From assembly GCA_023228745.1 (NCBI GenBank), contig JALOAP010000048.1:1-12023 (forward strand): a stretch of 12,023 nucleotides of DNA. The letters run 5' to 3'. The DNA comes from Dehalococcoidia bacterium. Lineage in GTDB: Bacteria > Chloroflexota > Dehalococcoidia > Tepidiformales > Tepidiformaceae. The notes below the pieces were generated by a model. The model searched no databases. It worked only from the letters and a program-made list of their open reading frames with translations, and was not told the origin of the DNA. Numbering within the stretch: position 1 is the first letter of the stretch; every line of letters starts with the position of its first letter. Positions 1 to 6,339 of this stretch are shown piece after piece. The translations under genes and the position numbers were made by a program.

Positions 1-402
1 TTCCTGGCGTGCCGATTGCTTCCGCCGCGAAAGCGCGCCGAGCTGGGCGCTCAACATCTCCACGCCGTCAGTGTCGCGCAGGCACACATCCGCTCCCGCT
101 TCGAGGGCGCCACTCAACCCGTTCGAATGCGGGCCGGGCGCCAGCACGAGCACCGACCCCTTTGAGGCCCGGGCGACCGTTCGCACCAGTGCGAGGTCGC
201 CCTCCTGCCGAGGGTCAATGGCCAGCACCACTAGGTCGGGGGCGAACTGCGTGAGCAGCCGTTCCGTCTCCCGGTCGTGCGGGCGTTCCGTCGTCGTGTA
301 GCCGTGCCGGGCCAGCGCCGGCAGCACATCGGACGAACGGTAGTCGCGCGTGTGAGTCACAAACGCTACGGCGTTCCGGTAGTCATCGTGTCGCTCAGCC
401 AT
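1..402 (-). CDS. Receiver-like (pseudo-receiver) protein, N-terminal part, cut by the window edge
   Basis: The minus strand is open from an ATG at 402 to the left edge, giving 134 residues without a stop. The fold signature resembles a response-regulator receiver: a first strand (VAFVTH, residues 12-17), a PDLVVLAID strand (55-63), an LVLAP strand (85-89) and a GALEAGADVCL segment (98-108) that matches the usual GLEAGADDYL. The phosphorylation pocket is absent: the acidic pair after strand 1 is T16-H17, the phospho-acceptor position is A61, and the usual TKP lysine region reads RDTD (109-112). It is therefore probably a receiver that works without phosphotransfer. A GGAGG lies three bases before the start. 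It sits downstream of the sigma-factor gene on the same strand but beyond a terminator, so it is probably a separate unit. Any output domain is outside the window. Confidence 0.72.
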   Translation of the reverse strand, partial: MAERHDDYRNAVAFVTHTRDYRSSDVLPALARHGYTTTERPHDRETERLLTQFAPDLVVLAIDPRQEGDLALVRTVARASKGSVLVLAPGPHSNGLSGALEAGADVCLRDTDGVEMLSAQLGALSRRKQSARQE

Positions 403-405
403 CTG

Positions 406-413
406 CCTCCCCC
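406..413 (-). promoter_or_regulatory. Ribosome binding site of the receiver-like gene
   Basis: On the minus strand the sequence GGGGGAGG ends three bases before the ATG at 402. It fixes the start of the receiver-like protein. The spacing of the GGAGG core is short but usable. Confidence 0.6.
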
Positions 414-432
414 GTATCCAAGGATTCGTGGC

Positions 433-450
433 GCCGGGATCACGCCCGGC
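433..450 (-). other. GC-rich hairpin in the leader of the receiver-like gene
   Basis: GCCGGG (433-438) and CCCGGC (445-450) form a perfect 6-bp stem around a 6-base loop. It lies about 20 bases upstream of the ribosome binding site. No T-run follows on either strand, so it does not look like an intrinsic terminator. It could be leader structure or chance in GC-rich DNA. Confidence 0.3.
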
Positions 451-590
451 ATCCCCTCGCCGTCCACTCGACCCGCCGCGTTGGACGAACCATCACTGGA
501 ATGTTCGGCAGCTTTTGGCCCGGTAACAGGGTAGTCGCTCTTTTGCGTGACGAATTCGTGTCTATCGCTTACCAACCGTCACTGCACGAA

Positions 591-628
591 CGAAAAAACC
601 GGCCACCCATCGCTCCCAATGGGCGGCC
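591..628 (-). terminator. Rho-independent terminator of the sigma-factor gene
   Basis: Read on the minus strand, GGCCGCCCAT (628-619) pairs with ATGGGTGGCC (610-601) in a 10-bp stem with one G-U wobble and an 8-base loop. It is followed by GG and a run of six T (598-593). The stem begins 20 bases after the sigma-factor stop codon (650-648). This is a textbook intrinsic terminator and separates the sigma-factor gene from the receiver-like gene downstream. Confidence 0.88.
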
Positions 629-647
629 CGTCCCCGTTTCTTCGAAC

Positions 648-1412
648 TCAGGCTGCGTTGCTTAGGAGGGCCCCTCGTAACCGCTTCACAGCTTGCGCAT
701 GTAACTGGCTCACCCGTGTCTCCGAGACAGACAGCACGTTCGCGACCTCCTTCATCGTCAACCGCTCGACGTAGTACAGCGAGACCACCAGGCGCTCCCG
801 CTCCGGGAGGCTTTGTACTGCCTTCGCAAGGTCCTCGTACAGCTCCTTCTCCTCGAAGCCCCGGGTGAAGTCGATGTCTTCGTCCGCCGTCGGCATCTCC
901 GCCGCAGGGAAGCTATCGCCGTCGTCGTTCTTCTCCAGCATCTTGTCGAGCGACACCGTCACCCAACGCGCATTCGACGCGGCCTCGCGGTACTGTTCGA
1001 TGCTCATGCCGAGGTGCTCGGCCGCCTCCGCCTCCGAAGGCGAGCGGCCCAGCTCCATCTCCAGCTCGCTTTGCGCGCGCTGCACTTCCCGTGCCTTCTG
1101 CCGCATCGTCCGGCTCAGCCGGTCCACACGCCGAAACGCATCGATCATGGAGCCACGAATGCGCCGCACCGCATAGGCGTGGAAGTTCGTTCCCTTGTTC
1201 GGATCGTAGCGGCGAACCGCCTCCACCAGGCCACACGTCCCGTAACCCACCGCATCTTCGAACTCCAGCAAGCCGGGAATTTCCAGCGGAAGCGACCGCG
1301 CCACCCGGCGTACCAGCGGTGCGTACTGCATCACCAGTTGCTGCTGTTCTTCAAGCGAAAGGCGAGTCGGTCTGGCCGGCCCCGCCACCACGTCCGTCGA
1401 CAACCTTTCCAT
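648..1412 (-). CDS. RNA polymerase sigma factor, FliA/WhiG family (sigma-28 type)
   Basis: This 254-residue protein directs RNA polymerase to a subset of promoters. Region 2 spans about residues 27-98, with LVMQYAPLVRRVA, the core-binding segment GYGTCGLVEAVRRYDPNKG and AVRRIRGSMIDAFRR. Region 3 spans about 100-148. An acidic linker follows (about 158-190). Region 4 spans about 195-246, and its helix-turn-helix LTMKEVANVLSVSETRVSQLH is very close to the FliA/WhiG consensus. The length fits the family. In other bacteria this family controls flagellar genes (FliA) or development (WhiG); no flagellar gene is in the window, so the target set here is unknown. The start at 1412 follows a purine-rich stretch (GAGAGAGAG). 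A strong terminator follows the gene. No anti-sigma factor is recognisable next to it. Confidence 0.92.
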   Translation of the reverse strand: MERLSTDVVAGPARPTRLSLEEQQQLVMQYAPLVRRVARSLPLEIPGLLEFEDAVGYGTCGLVEAVRRYDPNKGTNFHAYAVRRIRGSMIDAFRRVDRLSRTMRQKAREVQRAQSELEMELGRSPSEAEAAEHLGMSIEQYREAASNARWVTVSLDKMLEKNDDGDSFPAAEMPTADEDIDFTRGFEEKELYEDLAKAVQSLPERERLVVSLYYVERLTMKEVANVLSVSETRVSQLHAQAVKRLRGALLSNAA

Positions 1413-1669
1413 CTCTCTCTCTTTTCCCCCGAACCGGCACCGAGGCCCCGTTCGCCATGGTTGTCGGTCGATGTTCGCGATCGTTCAGGCGTCGACGGTG
1501 ACATCACAACCGTTTCCGGGTTTCGCCTGCGTATCCATCTGGTGGATTCCCGATGCGGAACACACATCCACTCGCTGATGACTATCCTTGTTCCGAGCAC
1601 CCCGGCTTCGAAACTCAGTAAGCAGCCCTTCGCGCTCCTCGCTCATCCCGCTGCTACACTCAAGCTGCA
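1413..1669. other. Divergent intergenic region between the sigma-factor gene and ispG
   Basis: This 257-base spacer must hold the promoters of both divergent genes. The ispG-proximal end has the extended -10 motif annotated separately. For the sigma-factor gene I see no clear -35/-10 pair and no FliA-type promoter (TAAA with GCCGATAA). A small minus-strand reading frame (about 1485-1694) crosses it but lacks a ribosome site, shows weaker GC bias at third positions than the real genes, and is not called. Confidence 0.5.
1652..1660 (+). promoter_or_regulatory. Extended -10 promoter of ispG, predicting a leaderless mRNA
   Basis: TGCTACACT matches an extended -10 element (TGn plus TACACT). Only nine bases separate it from the ispG ATG at 1670, so transcription would start at or within a few bases of the start codon. 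No Shine-Dalgarno sequence is present and no good -35 lies 17 bases upstream. The same ten bases, CTGCTACACT, recur before the HEAT-repeat gene. Confidence 0.65.
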
Positions 1670-2833
1670 ATGAAGCGAGCGTCCTCACGTCCAATCCGCG
1701 CTGGTAACGTCACCATCGGTGGTGGAAACCCCATCGTTATCCAGTCGATGTGCGCCACCCGCACGCAGGACATCGATGCGACCGTCGACCAGGCCCGCAT
1801 GCTCCACTCCGCCGGCGCCGGTCTCGTCCGCGTCGCGATCGATAGCGCGAAGGACGTGAACGCCCTCGCCGAAGTGTGCGCGCGTGTCCCCGAAGCGAAC
1901 CTTGTTGTCGATCTGCAGGAAAACTACCGGCTCATCGCCCAGGTCGCGCCGCTCGTGAGCAAGGTGCGCTACAACCCCGGCCACCTCTACCACCATGAGA
2001 AACAGAAGACCGTCCGGGAGAAAGTTGCCTTCATCGCCGAGACCGCCGAGCGCAACGACATCGCCCTCCGCGTCGGCGTCAACTGCGGCTCCGTCGACCC
2101 CGAGATGGACGCAAAGTTCGCCGGCGCCGATGAGCCCGCCCTCGACGGCGTGACCGCCATGGTCGAGAGCGCCCTCCAGCATTGCCAGATCCTCGACGAC
2201 CTCGGCATCACCCGTTACGTCGTATCACTGAAGGACAGCGACCCACGCAAGGTCATCGCCGGCAACCGGCGTTTCGCCTCGATGCGGCCCGACGTGCCGC
2301 TGCACCTTGGCGTCACCGAAGCCGGGATGCTCCCGGATGGCGCCATCAAGACCCGCATCGCCTTCGAGCAGCTCCTCACCGAAGCCATTGGCGACACGTT
2401 GCGTGTCTCCCTCACTCTCCCCTTCGCCGAGAAGTGGCGCGAAGTCGAGGTCGGCCGCCAGATCCTCGAGGACATCCAGGCTGGTCGCTTCCGCTCTGTA
2501 CCCAGGGACTTTGGCGAAGGTCTCAATATCATCAGCTGTCCCAGCTGCAGCCGGGTCGAAAACGAAGCGTTTATCGACCTCGCCTTCAAGGTCCGGGAGA
2601 TGGCTGCCTACGCCCAGGACTACAACATCACCATTGCCGTCATGGGCTGCCGCGTGAATGGCCCGGGCGAGACGGATGACGCGGACCTCGGCCTCTGGTG
2701 CGCCCCGAACTTTGTGAACCTCAAGCGCGGCGAGGAGGAACTCGGCGCCTTCCCCTACGACACCGTGCTCGACCGCCTTAAGGTCGAACTCGACGCCATT
2801 ATCGCGACGAAGACCGGCGTCACGACCGCCTAA
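1670..2833 (+). CDS. ispG: 4-hydroxy-3-methylbut-2-enyl diphosphate synthase (GcpE/IspG)
   Basis: IspG converts 2-C-methyl-D-erythritol 2,4-cyclodiphosphate to HMBPP, the second-last step of the non-mevalonate isoprenoid pathway, using a [4Fe-4S] cluster and reducing power from ferredoxin or flavodoxin. The 387-residue protein is the short bacterial type. The N-terminal TIM-barrel region includes IVIQSMCATRTQD (22-34), VRYNPGH (99-105) and LRVGVNCGS (133-141). The C-terminal cluster domain holds C290 and C293 in SCPSC and C327 in GCRVNGPGE, with E334 as the expected fourth ligand. All catalytic elements appear intact. It stands alone, with no other pathway gene nearby, and appears to be transcribed from its own leaderless promoter. 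It converges with the small zinc-ribbon gene downstream. Confidence 0.97.
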   Translation: MKRASSRPIRAGNVTIGGGNPIVIQSMCATRTQDIDATVDQARMLHSAGAGLVRVAIDSAKDVNALAEVCARVPEANLVVDLQENYRLIAQVAPLVSKVRYNPGHLYHHEKQKTVREKVAFIAETAERNDIALRVGVNCGSVDPEMDAKFAGADEPALDGVTAMVESALQHCQILDDLGITRYVVSLKDSDPRKVIAGNRRFASMRPDVPLHLGVTEAGMLPDGAIKTRIAFEQLLTEAIGDTLRVSLTLPFAEKWREVEVGRQILEDIQAGRFRSVPRDFGEGLNIISCPSCSRVENEAFIDLAFKVREMAAYAQDYNITIAVMGCRVNGPGETDDADLGLWCAPNFVNLKRGEEELGAFPYDTVLDRLKVELDAIIATKTGVTTA

Positions 2834-2924
2834 ACAGCGAGAAAAGAGACCACACCGCTCATGACGCAGCGTGGTGCCATGTCGAGAATCATGACCGCGC
2901 GCCTACCGCTCGAATCGAAAACTT

Positions 2925-3101
2925 TTAGAGAGTAGAGCAGGAAAAACTGCCGCAACTTGGGCAACGCGGCACGCGCGAGACCCGCGGAGAGTCGGTGAAA
3001 TGGAATCGCGCTCCACAGCCGTCGCATTCCATGCGCCGGAACATCTTCCCTTCAGCGAACTTCTGCCCCCAGGCCGGCTGGAATCGTGCTGCCGCGTCCA
3101 T
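2925..3101 (-). CDS. Small zinc-ribbon protein, 58 residues
   Basis: The minus strand encodes a 58-residue protein with two cysteine pairs, CDGC (residues 26-29) and CPSC (47-50), about 17 residues apart, plus a C-terminal cysteine at 55. This is a zinc-ribbon layout that should bind one zinc ion. The start at 3101 is chosen because a perfect GGAGG lies six bases upstream; a longer in-frame start at 3167 has no such support. The N-terminal half is basic and aromatic (FQPAWGQKF, MFRR) and is not recognised. The gene sits alone between ispG (convergent) and the carbamoyltransferase gene (divergent). The function is unknown; nucleic-acid or protein binding is typical for such small ribbons, but this is inference. 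Confidence 0.75.
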   Translation of the reverse strand: MDAAARFQPAWGQKFAEGKMFRRMECDGCGARFHFTDSPRVSRVPRCPSCGSFSCSTL

Positions 3102-3107
3102 CTCTCT

Positions 3108-3112
3108 CCTCC
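3108..3112 (-). promoter_or_regulatory. Shine-Dalgarno site of the zinc-ribbon gene
   Basis: A perfect GGAGG on the minus strand lies six bases before the ATG at 3101. It decides the start codon and supports the reality of this short gene. It contrasts with the neighbouring plus-strand gene, which lacks such a site. Confidence 0.75.
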
Positions 3113-3197
3113 GTACCCAGATTAACGGCAATCGAGCTTCCACGTTAACAGCTTCCCCGCCAAACACTCAGGCCTTCCCTGAGCATTGGGGCGGGAA

Positions 3198-3206
3198 TGA
3201 TATACT
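3198..3206 (+). promoter_or_regulatory. Extended -10 promoter of the carbamoyltransferase gene, predicting a leaderless mRNA
   Basis: TGATATACT is an extended -10 element (TGn plus TATACT, five of six consensus bases). Eight bases separate it from the ATG at 3215, so the transcript would begin at or next to the start codon. No ribosome binding site precedes that ATG. The motif also overlaps an upstream in-frame ATG at 3197, which therefore cannot be in the transcript. Confidence 0.7.
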
Positions 3207-3214
3207 TACCGCCC

Positions 3215-4153
3215 ATGGGAGATGCTGTTCGACACCTCCTCTCGGCCGCCGACCTCAGCCGGGAGGAGATTTTCTTTTTGCTCGATGCCGCCGCCGCCCT
3301 CAAGCGGCGCCCGCAACGCCTCCTCGAAGGCCGCGAGTTGGCGCTCCTCTTCGAAAAACCGTCCCTCCGGACGCGAGTTAGCTTCCAGGTTGCCATGCGC
3401 CATCTCGGCGGCGAGACCATCTACCTCGCCCCTCAGGAAGTCGGCCTCGGCGAACGCGAGGCGATCCAGGATGTCTCCCGCGTCCTCGCACGCTACGTCG
3501 ATATTGTCGCCATCCGCACCTACGGCCAGGAGATCGTCGAGCAGTACGCGAAGTACTCCGGCATCCCCGTCATCAACGCCCTCACCAACGAGGAGCATCC
3601 CTGCCAGGCGCTCGCCGACCTGCTCACCGTCCGCGAAAAACTCGGCGACGACCTCCGCGGCCGCTCCCTCGCCTTCATCGGCGACGGCAACAACGTCGCC
3701 TCCAGCCTCGTGATTGTCGCTGCCTCTCTCGGGATGGATGTCCGCATGGCGGCGCCGCGCGGCTACATGCTCCCCGAGGCCGTCATCACCGAGGCCTCCG
3801 CCCGCGCAGAGGAAGCAGGTGGAAGCCTCACCCTCGTGCACGACCCTGTCGATGCCGTCTCCGGCGCGGAACTGCTCTACACCGACGTCTGGACCTCCAT
3901 GGGCCAGGAGCGCGAGGCGGAGCGCCGCCGGATCGATTTCGTCGGCTATCAGCTCAACCGCGAACTCGTGTCGCGCGCCGCTCCCGGAGCCCTCATCATG
4001 CACGACCTCCCGGCCCACCGCGGTGACGAAATTACCGATGAGGTCATGGAGAGCGAAGGCTCGATCATCTTCGATCAGGCGGAGAACCGCATCTGGGCAC
4101 AGGCGGCCGCAGTCGCCTTCCTCCTCGGCGTCGCACCGCAGATCGAGTACTAA
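3215..4153 (+). CDS. argF: Ornithine carbamoyltransferase (arginine biosynthesis), with HDLP in place of HCLP
   Basis: This enzyme makes citrulline from ornithine and carbamoyl phosphate. From the ATG at 3215 it has 312 residues, normal for the family. The carbamoyl-phosphate domain shows FEKPSLRTRVSF (46-57, SxRTR loop), the RTYGQ segment (101-105) and HPCQ (128-131). The ornithine domain shows DVWTSMGQE (224-232, SMG loop). The usual HCLPAHRG reads HDLPAHRG here, with D264 at the cysteine that in known ornithine enzymes contacts the amino acid substrate. An ATG at 3197 was rejected because it overlaps the promoter. No other arginine gene is nearby. The family is certain; ornithine is the most likely substrate, but the cysteine change leaves some doubt against related carbamoyltransferases. 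cdaA follows after 63 bases. Confidence 0.92.
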   Translation: MGDAVRHLLSAADLSREEIFFLLDAAAALKRRPQRLLEGRELALLFEKPSLRTRVSFQVAMRHLGGETIYLAPQEVGLGEREAIQDVSRVLARYVDIVAIRTYGQEIVEQYAKYSGIPVINALTNEEHPCQALADLLTVREKLGDDLRGRSLAFIGDGNNVASSLVIVAASLGMDVRMAAPRGYMLPEAVITEASARAEEAGGSLTLVHDPVDAVSGAELLYTDVWTSMGQEREAERRRIDFVGYQLNRELVSRAAPGALIMHDLPAHRGDEITDEVMESEGSIIFDQAENRIWAQAAAVAFLLGVAPQIEY

Positions 4154-4175
4154 CCGGGGCCTACGTCCCACACGG

Positions 4176-4181
4176 TATGAT
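4176..4181 (+). promoter_or_regulatory. Possible -10 box upstream of cdaA
   Basis: TATGAT matches five of six consensus -10 bases in an AT-rich patch between the carbamoyltransferase gene and cdaA, 35 bases before the cdaA start. There is no clear -35 and no TG extension. It could give the cda-der-plsY-gpsA operon its own promoter with a short leader that includes GAGGGCGG (4197-4204). Confidence 0.4.
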
Positions 4182-4216
4182 TACCATATTCCCATCGAGG
4201 GCGGCTGTCCTTCGCC

Positions 4217-5056
4217 ATGCCTGATTTCGAACACATTCGCGACATCTTGCGCCAATTCGAGGCGTCGAGCGCTATCGACGTCCTCCTGATCGCGATCGTG
4301 ATCTTCTCCACCCTGCGGGTCCTCAGCGGCACACGCGCCATGACCCAGCTCCGCGGCGCCCTCGGCCTGCTTCTCGCCGCCGTCGTCCTCGGTCGCGTCT
4401 TCGACCTCACCGTCATCAACTTCCTCGTCGATCACTCCTTCACCGCGCTGCTCATCGGTGGCGCCATCATCTTTCAGCCCGAACTCCGCCGCGCCCTCGA
4501 CCGCCTCGGCCGTGGTGGCCTCCAGGGCTGGGCCGCGCGCTCCTCTCGCAGCAAGGTCATCGATGCCATCGTCGAAGCTGCCGGGCGCATGTCCCAGGAG
4601 CGGCACGGCGGGCTCTTTGTTATCGAACGCGGCACCGGCCTGCAGGATGTGATCGAAACCGGCATCGCTGTCGACGCCCGCGTCTCCCCCGAGCTTCTCG
4701 CGGGGATCTTCTTCCCCAATTCCCCACTGCACGACATGGCGGTCGTCCTCCGCGATGAGCGTGTCGTCGCTGCTGGCTGTGTCCTCCCCCTCGCCACCGA
4801 CCTCTCGCTCGCCGAGCGAAACCTTGGTACGAGGCACCGCGCCGCAATCGGTATCACCGAACAGACGGACGCCCTCTCCGTCGTCGTCTCCGAGGAGAGT
4901 GGCGAAATCAGTGTCGCCCTCGGTGGGAAGCTGACCCACGTGGCCGACGAAGAACGCCTGCGTGCCGTCCTCGAGTGGCTGCTCGATCCGTCGCGAGCCA
5001 ACGGCGCCGCCGGCTTCGAACCCGCGCCCCGCCGCGGGGGCAAGGTGCCGGCATGA
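4217..5056 (+). CDS. cdaA: Membrane diadenylate cyclase CdaA (c-di-AMP synthase)
   Basis: CdaA condenses two ATP into cyclic di-AMP, a second messenger for potassium, osmotic and cell-wall homeostasis. The 279-residue protein has three N-terminal membrane helices (about 19-38, 45-62 and 64-86) and then the DAC (DisA_N) domain (about 105-255). Catalytic signatures are LLAGIFFPNSPLHD (160-173), the DGA motif position 173-175, which here reads DMA, and GTRHRAAIG (204-212). SVVVSEESGEIS (221-232) matches the family too. The glycine-to-methionine change in the DGA motif is unusual; the catalytic aspartate D173 is kept. The C-terminus is proline- and arginine-rich. The stop overlaps the next start (ATGA), so cdaR is co-translated. 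The start at 4217 has only a distant GAGGGCGG as ribosome site. Confidence 0.95.
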   Translation: MPDFEHIRDILRQFEASSAIDVLLIAIVIFSTLRVLSGTRAMTQLRGALGLLLAAVVLGRVFDLTVINFLVDHSFTALLIGGAIIFQPELRRALDRLGRGGLQGWAARSSRSKVIDAIVEAAGRMSQERHGGLFVIERGTGLQDVIETGIAVDARVSPELLAGIFFPNSPLHDMAVVLRDERVVAAGCVLPLATDLSLAERNLGTRHRAAIGITEQTDALSVVVSEESGEISVALGGKLTHVADEERLRAVLEWLLDPSRANGAAGFEPAPRRGGKVPA

Positions 5057-6339
5057 GGTCCGCCTTGGTTTTTGTCACCGACTTCTGGAGCCTCGCCTGG
5101 CAGATGACCCGCGCTGGCGTCATCAACGTTACCTCGCACTGGGCCCTGGCCGCCTTCAGCCTCGTCGCGGCCTTTGGCGTGTGGATGGCCATCCAGGACG
5201 TCGAGAACCCCCGCGCCCAGGGCCTTGCCCCGGTCTCCGGCGGCATCGAAGTCGAAGCACTCAACATCCCCCAGGGCTTCCTGGTGGACGACATCGCCCC
5301 GGTCAAAGTAGAAGTCGAGGCCCGCGAAAGCGTCATCCCCGAACTTCAACCGGGAGATTTCAAGGCTACCGTCGATACAAGTCAGCTCGGCCAGGGAGTC
5401 CGCACCGGCCTCCTTCCGGTAAGAGTCACCGTGACCGGCCGCGACGGCGTCCGCGTCCTCGATGTCACCCCAAATCAAGTCCAGGTGCAGCTGATTGAAG
5501 CCGCCGAGAAGGAGTTCGAAGTGGCCATCCGCCGCACAACCCCGCTCCCCGCGGGCTACGAAGAGTCCGAACCCCCGACGGTAGACCCCTTCAAGGTCAC
5601 CGTTCGCGGCCGTCCCGAACGGGTCCAGTCCGTACGCAGTGTCGAATTCGACGTCTCGCTCGCCGGCATTCGCCAGGATGCGACAGTCGAAGGCGAACTC
5701 ATCGCGCGCACGGTGGACGGCAACCCGGTCCAGGTCCAACTCTCCCAGCCAAGAGCCCGCGCAACGTTCCATGTCGTCCAGGTGGTGAGCACACGAACCG
5801 TTGCCCTCAACGCCGTCATCACCGGCGAGCCCCAGGAAGGCTTCGCCATCAGTGGCGTCGTCGTCGAACCCCAGACCGTCGTCGTTACCGGGCCTACGAA
5901 CGTCATCGATAGCCTTGGCACCCGCCTCGACGTTGAACCAGTCGACGTTACCGGTGCCCGACAGGAGGTCGTGAAGACCGCTCGCATCGTTCGCCCCGAC
6001 AATATCTCTATCGCCAACCGCGACACGCCGACGGTCGTTGTCCGGGTGCAAATCAGCCCGATCGAAGTCACCGCCGTTCGCTGGCTCGCGCCCGAGCTCG
6101 CTGACATGCCCACAGGCCTCGCCGTGCAGCCCGGGACCGTGCTCTCGGTGCCCGTGCGTGTCACCGGCCCCCTCGGCCAGGTGCGGGGCCTCAAGATTGG
6201 CGACATAAAAGTGACACTCTCGCTCTCCGGTGCGAAGGAAGGCCCCGCCGACTACTCGCTCCGCCTCGAAGGGCCGCAGGGCTTGCGCCTCGAGGCCGAT
6301 CCTGTCCGCCTCACCTTAGTCCAGGCAGCAGCACCGTGA
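5053..6339 (+). CDS. cdaR: YbbR-domain protein CdaR, predicted regulator of CdaA
   Basis: The 428-residue product has one membrane helix near the N-terminus (about 29-46, ALAAFSLVAAFGVWM) followed by an extracytoplasmic region rich in beta strands. That region can be split into about four YbbR-like repeats (roughly 62-155, 156-252, 253-335 and 336-425), each with the LP-x-GY/GF...PxxVxVxGP type of pattern, for example VVVEPQTVVVTGP (270-282). In Firmicutes CdaR binds CdaA in the membrane and tunes c-di-AMP synthesis; the adjacency here predicts the same partnership. The start at 5053 overlaps the cdaA stop by four bases (ATGA). A longer in-frame start at 4975 would overlap cdaA by 82 bases and add an arginine-rich stretch typical of an out-of-frame reading, so it was rejected. 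No glmM follows; der does. Confidence 0.9.
   Translation: MRSALVFVTDFWSLAWQMTRAGVINVTSHWALAAFSLVAAFGVWMAIQDVENPRAQGLAPVSGGIEVEALNIPQGFLVDDIAPVKVEVEARESVIPELQPGDFKATVDTSQLGQGVRTGLLPVRVTVTGRDGVRVLDVTPNQVQVQLIEAAEKEFEVAIRRTTPLPAGYEESEPPTVDPFKVTVRGRPERVQSVRSVEFDVSLAGIRQDATVEGELIARTVDGNPVQVQLSQPRARATFHVVQVVSTRTVALNAVITGEPQEGFAISGVVVEPQTVVVTGPTNVIDSLGTRLDVEPVDVTGARQEVVKTARIVRPDNISIANRDTPTVVVRVQISPIEVTAVRWLAPELADMPTGLAVQPGTVLSVPVRVTGPLGQVRGLKIGDIKVTLSLSGAKEGPADYSLRLEGPQGLRLEADPVRLTLVQAAAP

Noticed and set aside
550..559. Ten-base palindrome ACGAATTCGT between the receiver-like and sigma-factor genes
   Set aside because: It is short and a single copy, with no flanking symmetry or second site, so an operator call is not supported.
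813..1673. Plus-strand open frame opposite the sigma-factor gene
   Set aside because: The opposite strand encodes an unmistakable sigma factor; the shadow product is rich in Arg, His and Leu with no motif.
1485..1694. Small minus-strand frame in the spacer between the sigma-factor gene and ispG
   Set aside because: No ribosome binding site before either in-frame ATG, weaker GC bias at third positions than the true genes, and overlap with the ispG start and promoter.
2851..2876. Imperfect hairpin after ispG (CACACCGCT with AGCGTGGTG)
   Set aside because: Two central mismatches leave only short stems, and no T-run follows, so I do not call it a terminator.
3102..3167. Longer start for the zinc-ribbon protein at 3167
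   Set aside because: The GGAGG six bases before 3101 would be inside the coding sequence, and the extra 22 residues have no recognisable feature.
3197..3214. Upstream ATG for the carbamoyltransferase gene
   Set aside because: It overlaps the extended -10 element, so it would not be in the transcript; the family usually begins just before the HLLS segment.
3206..4171. Minus-strand open frame of 321 codons opposite the carbamoyltransferase gene
   Set aside because: It mirrors a strongly conserved enzyme, and its product shows no motif, only a biased acidic and glycine-rich composition.
4975..5052. Upstream extension of cdaR (26 extra residues)
   Set aside because: It lies within the cdaA coding sequence in another frame, is arginine-rich without similarity to the family, and the ATGA overlap at 5053 is a better start.
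4474..6051. Long minus-strand open frame of 525 codons opposite cdaA and cdaR
   Set aside because: It is antisense to two clearly recognised proteins. Its product is low-complexity and rich in Asp, Gly, Arg and Ser, typical of a shadow frame in high-GC DNA.
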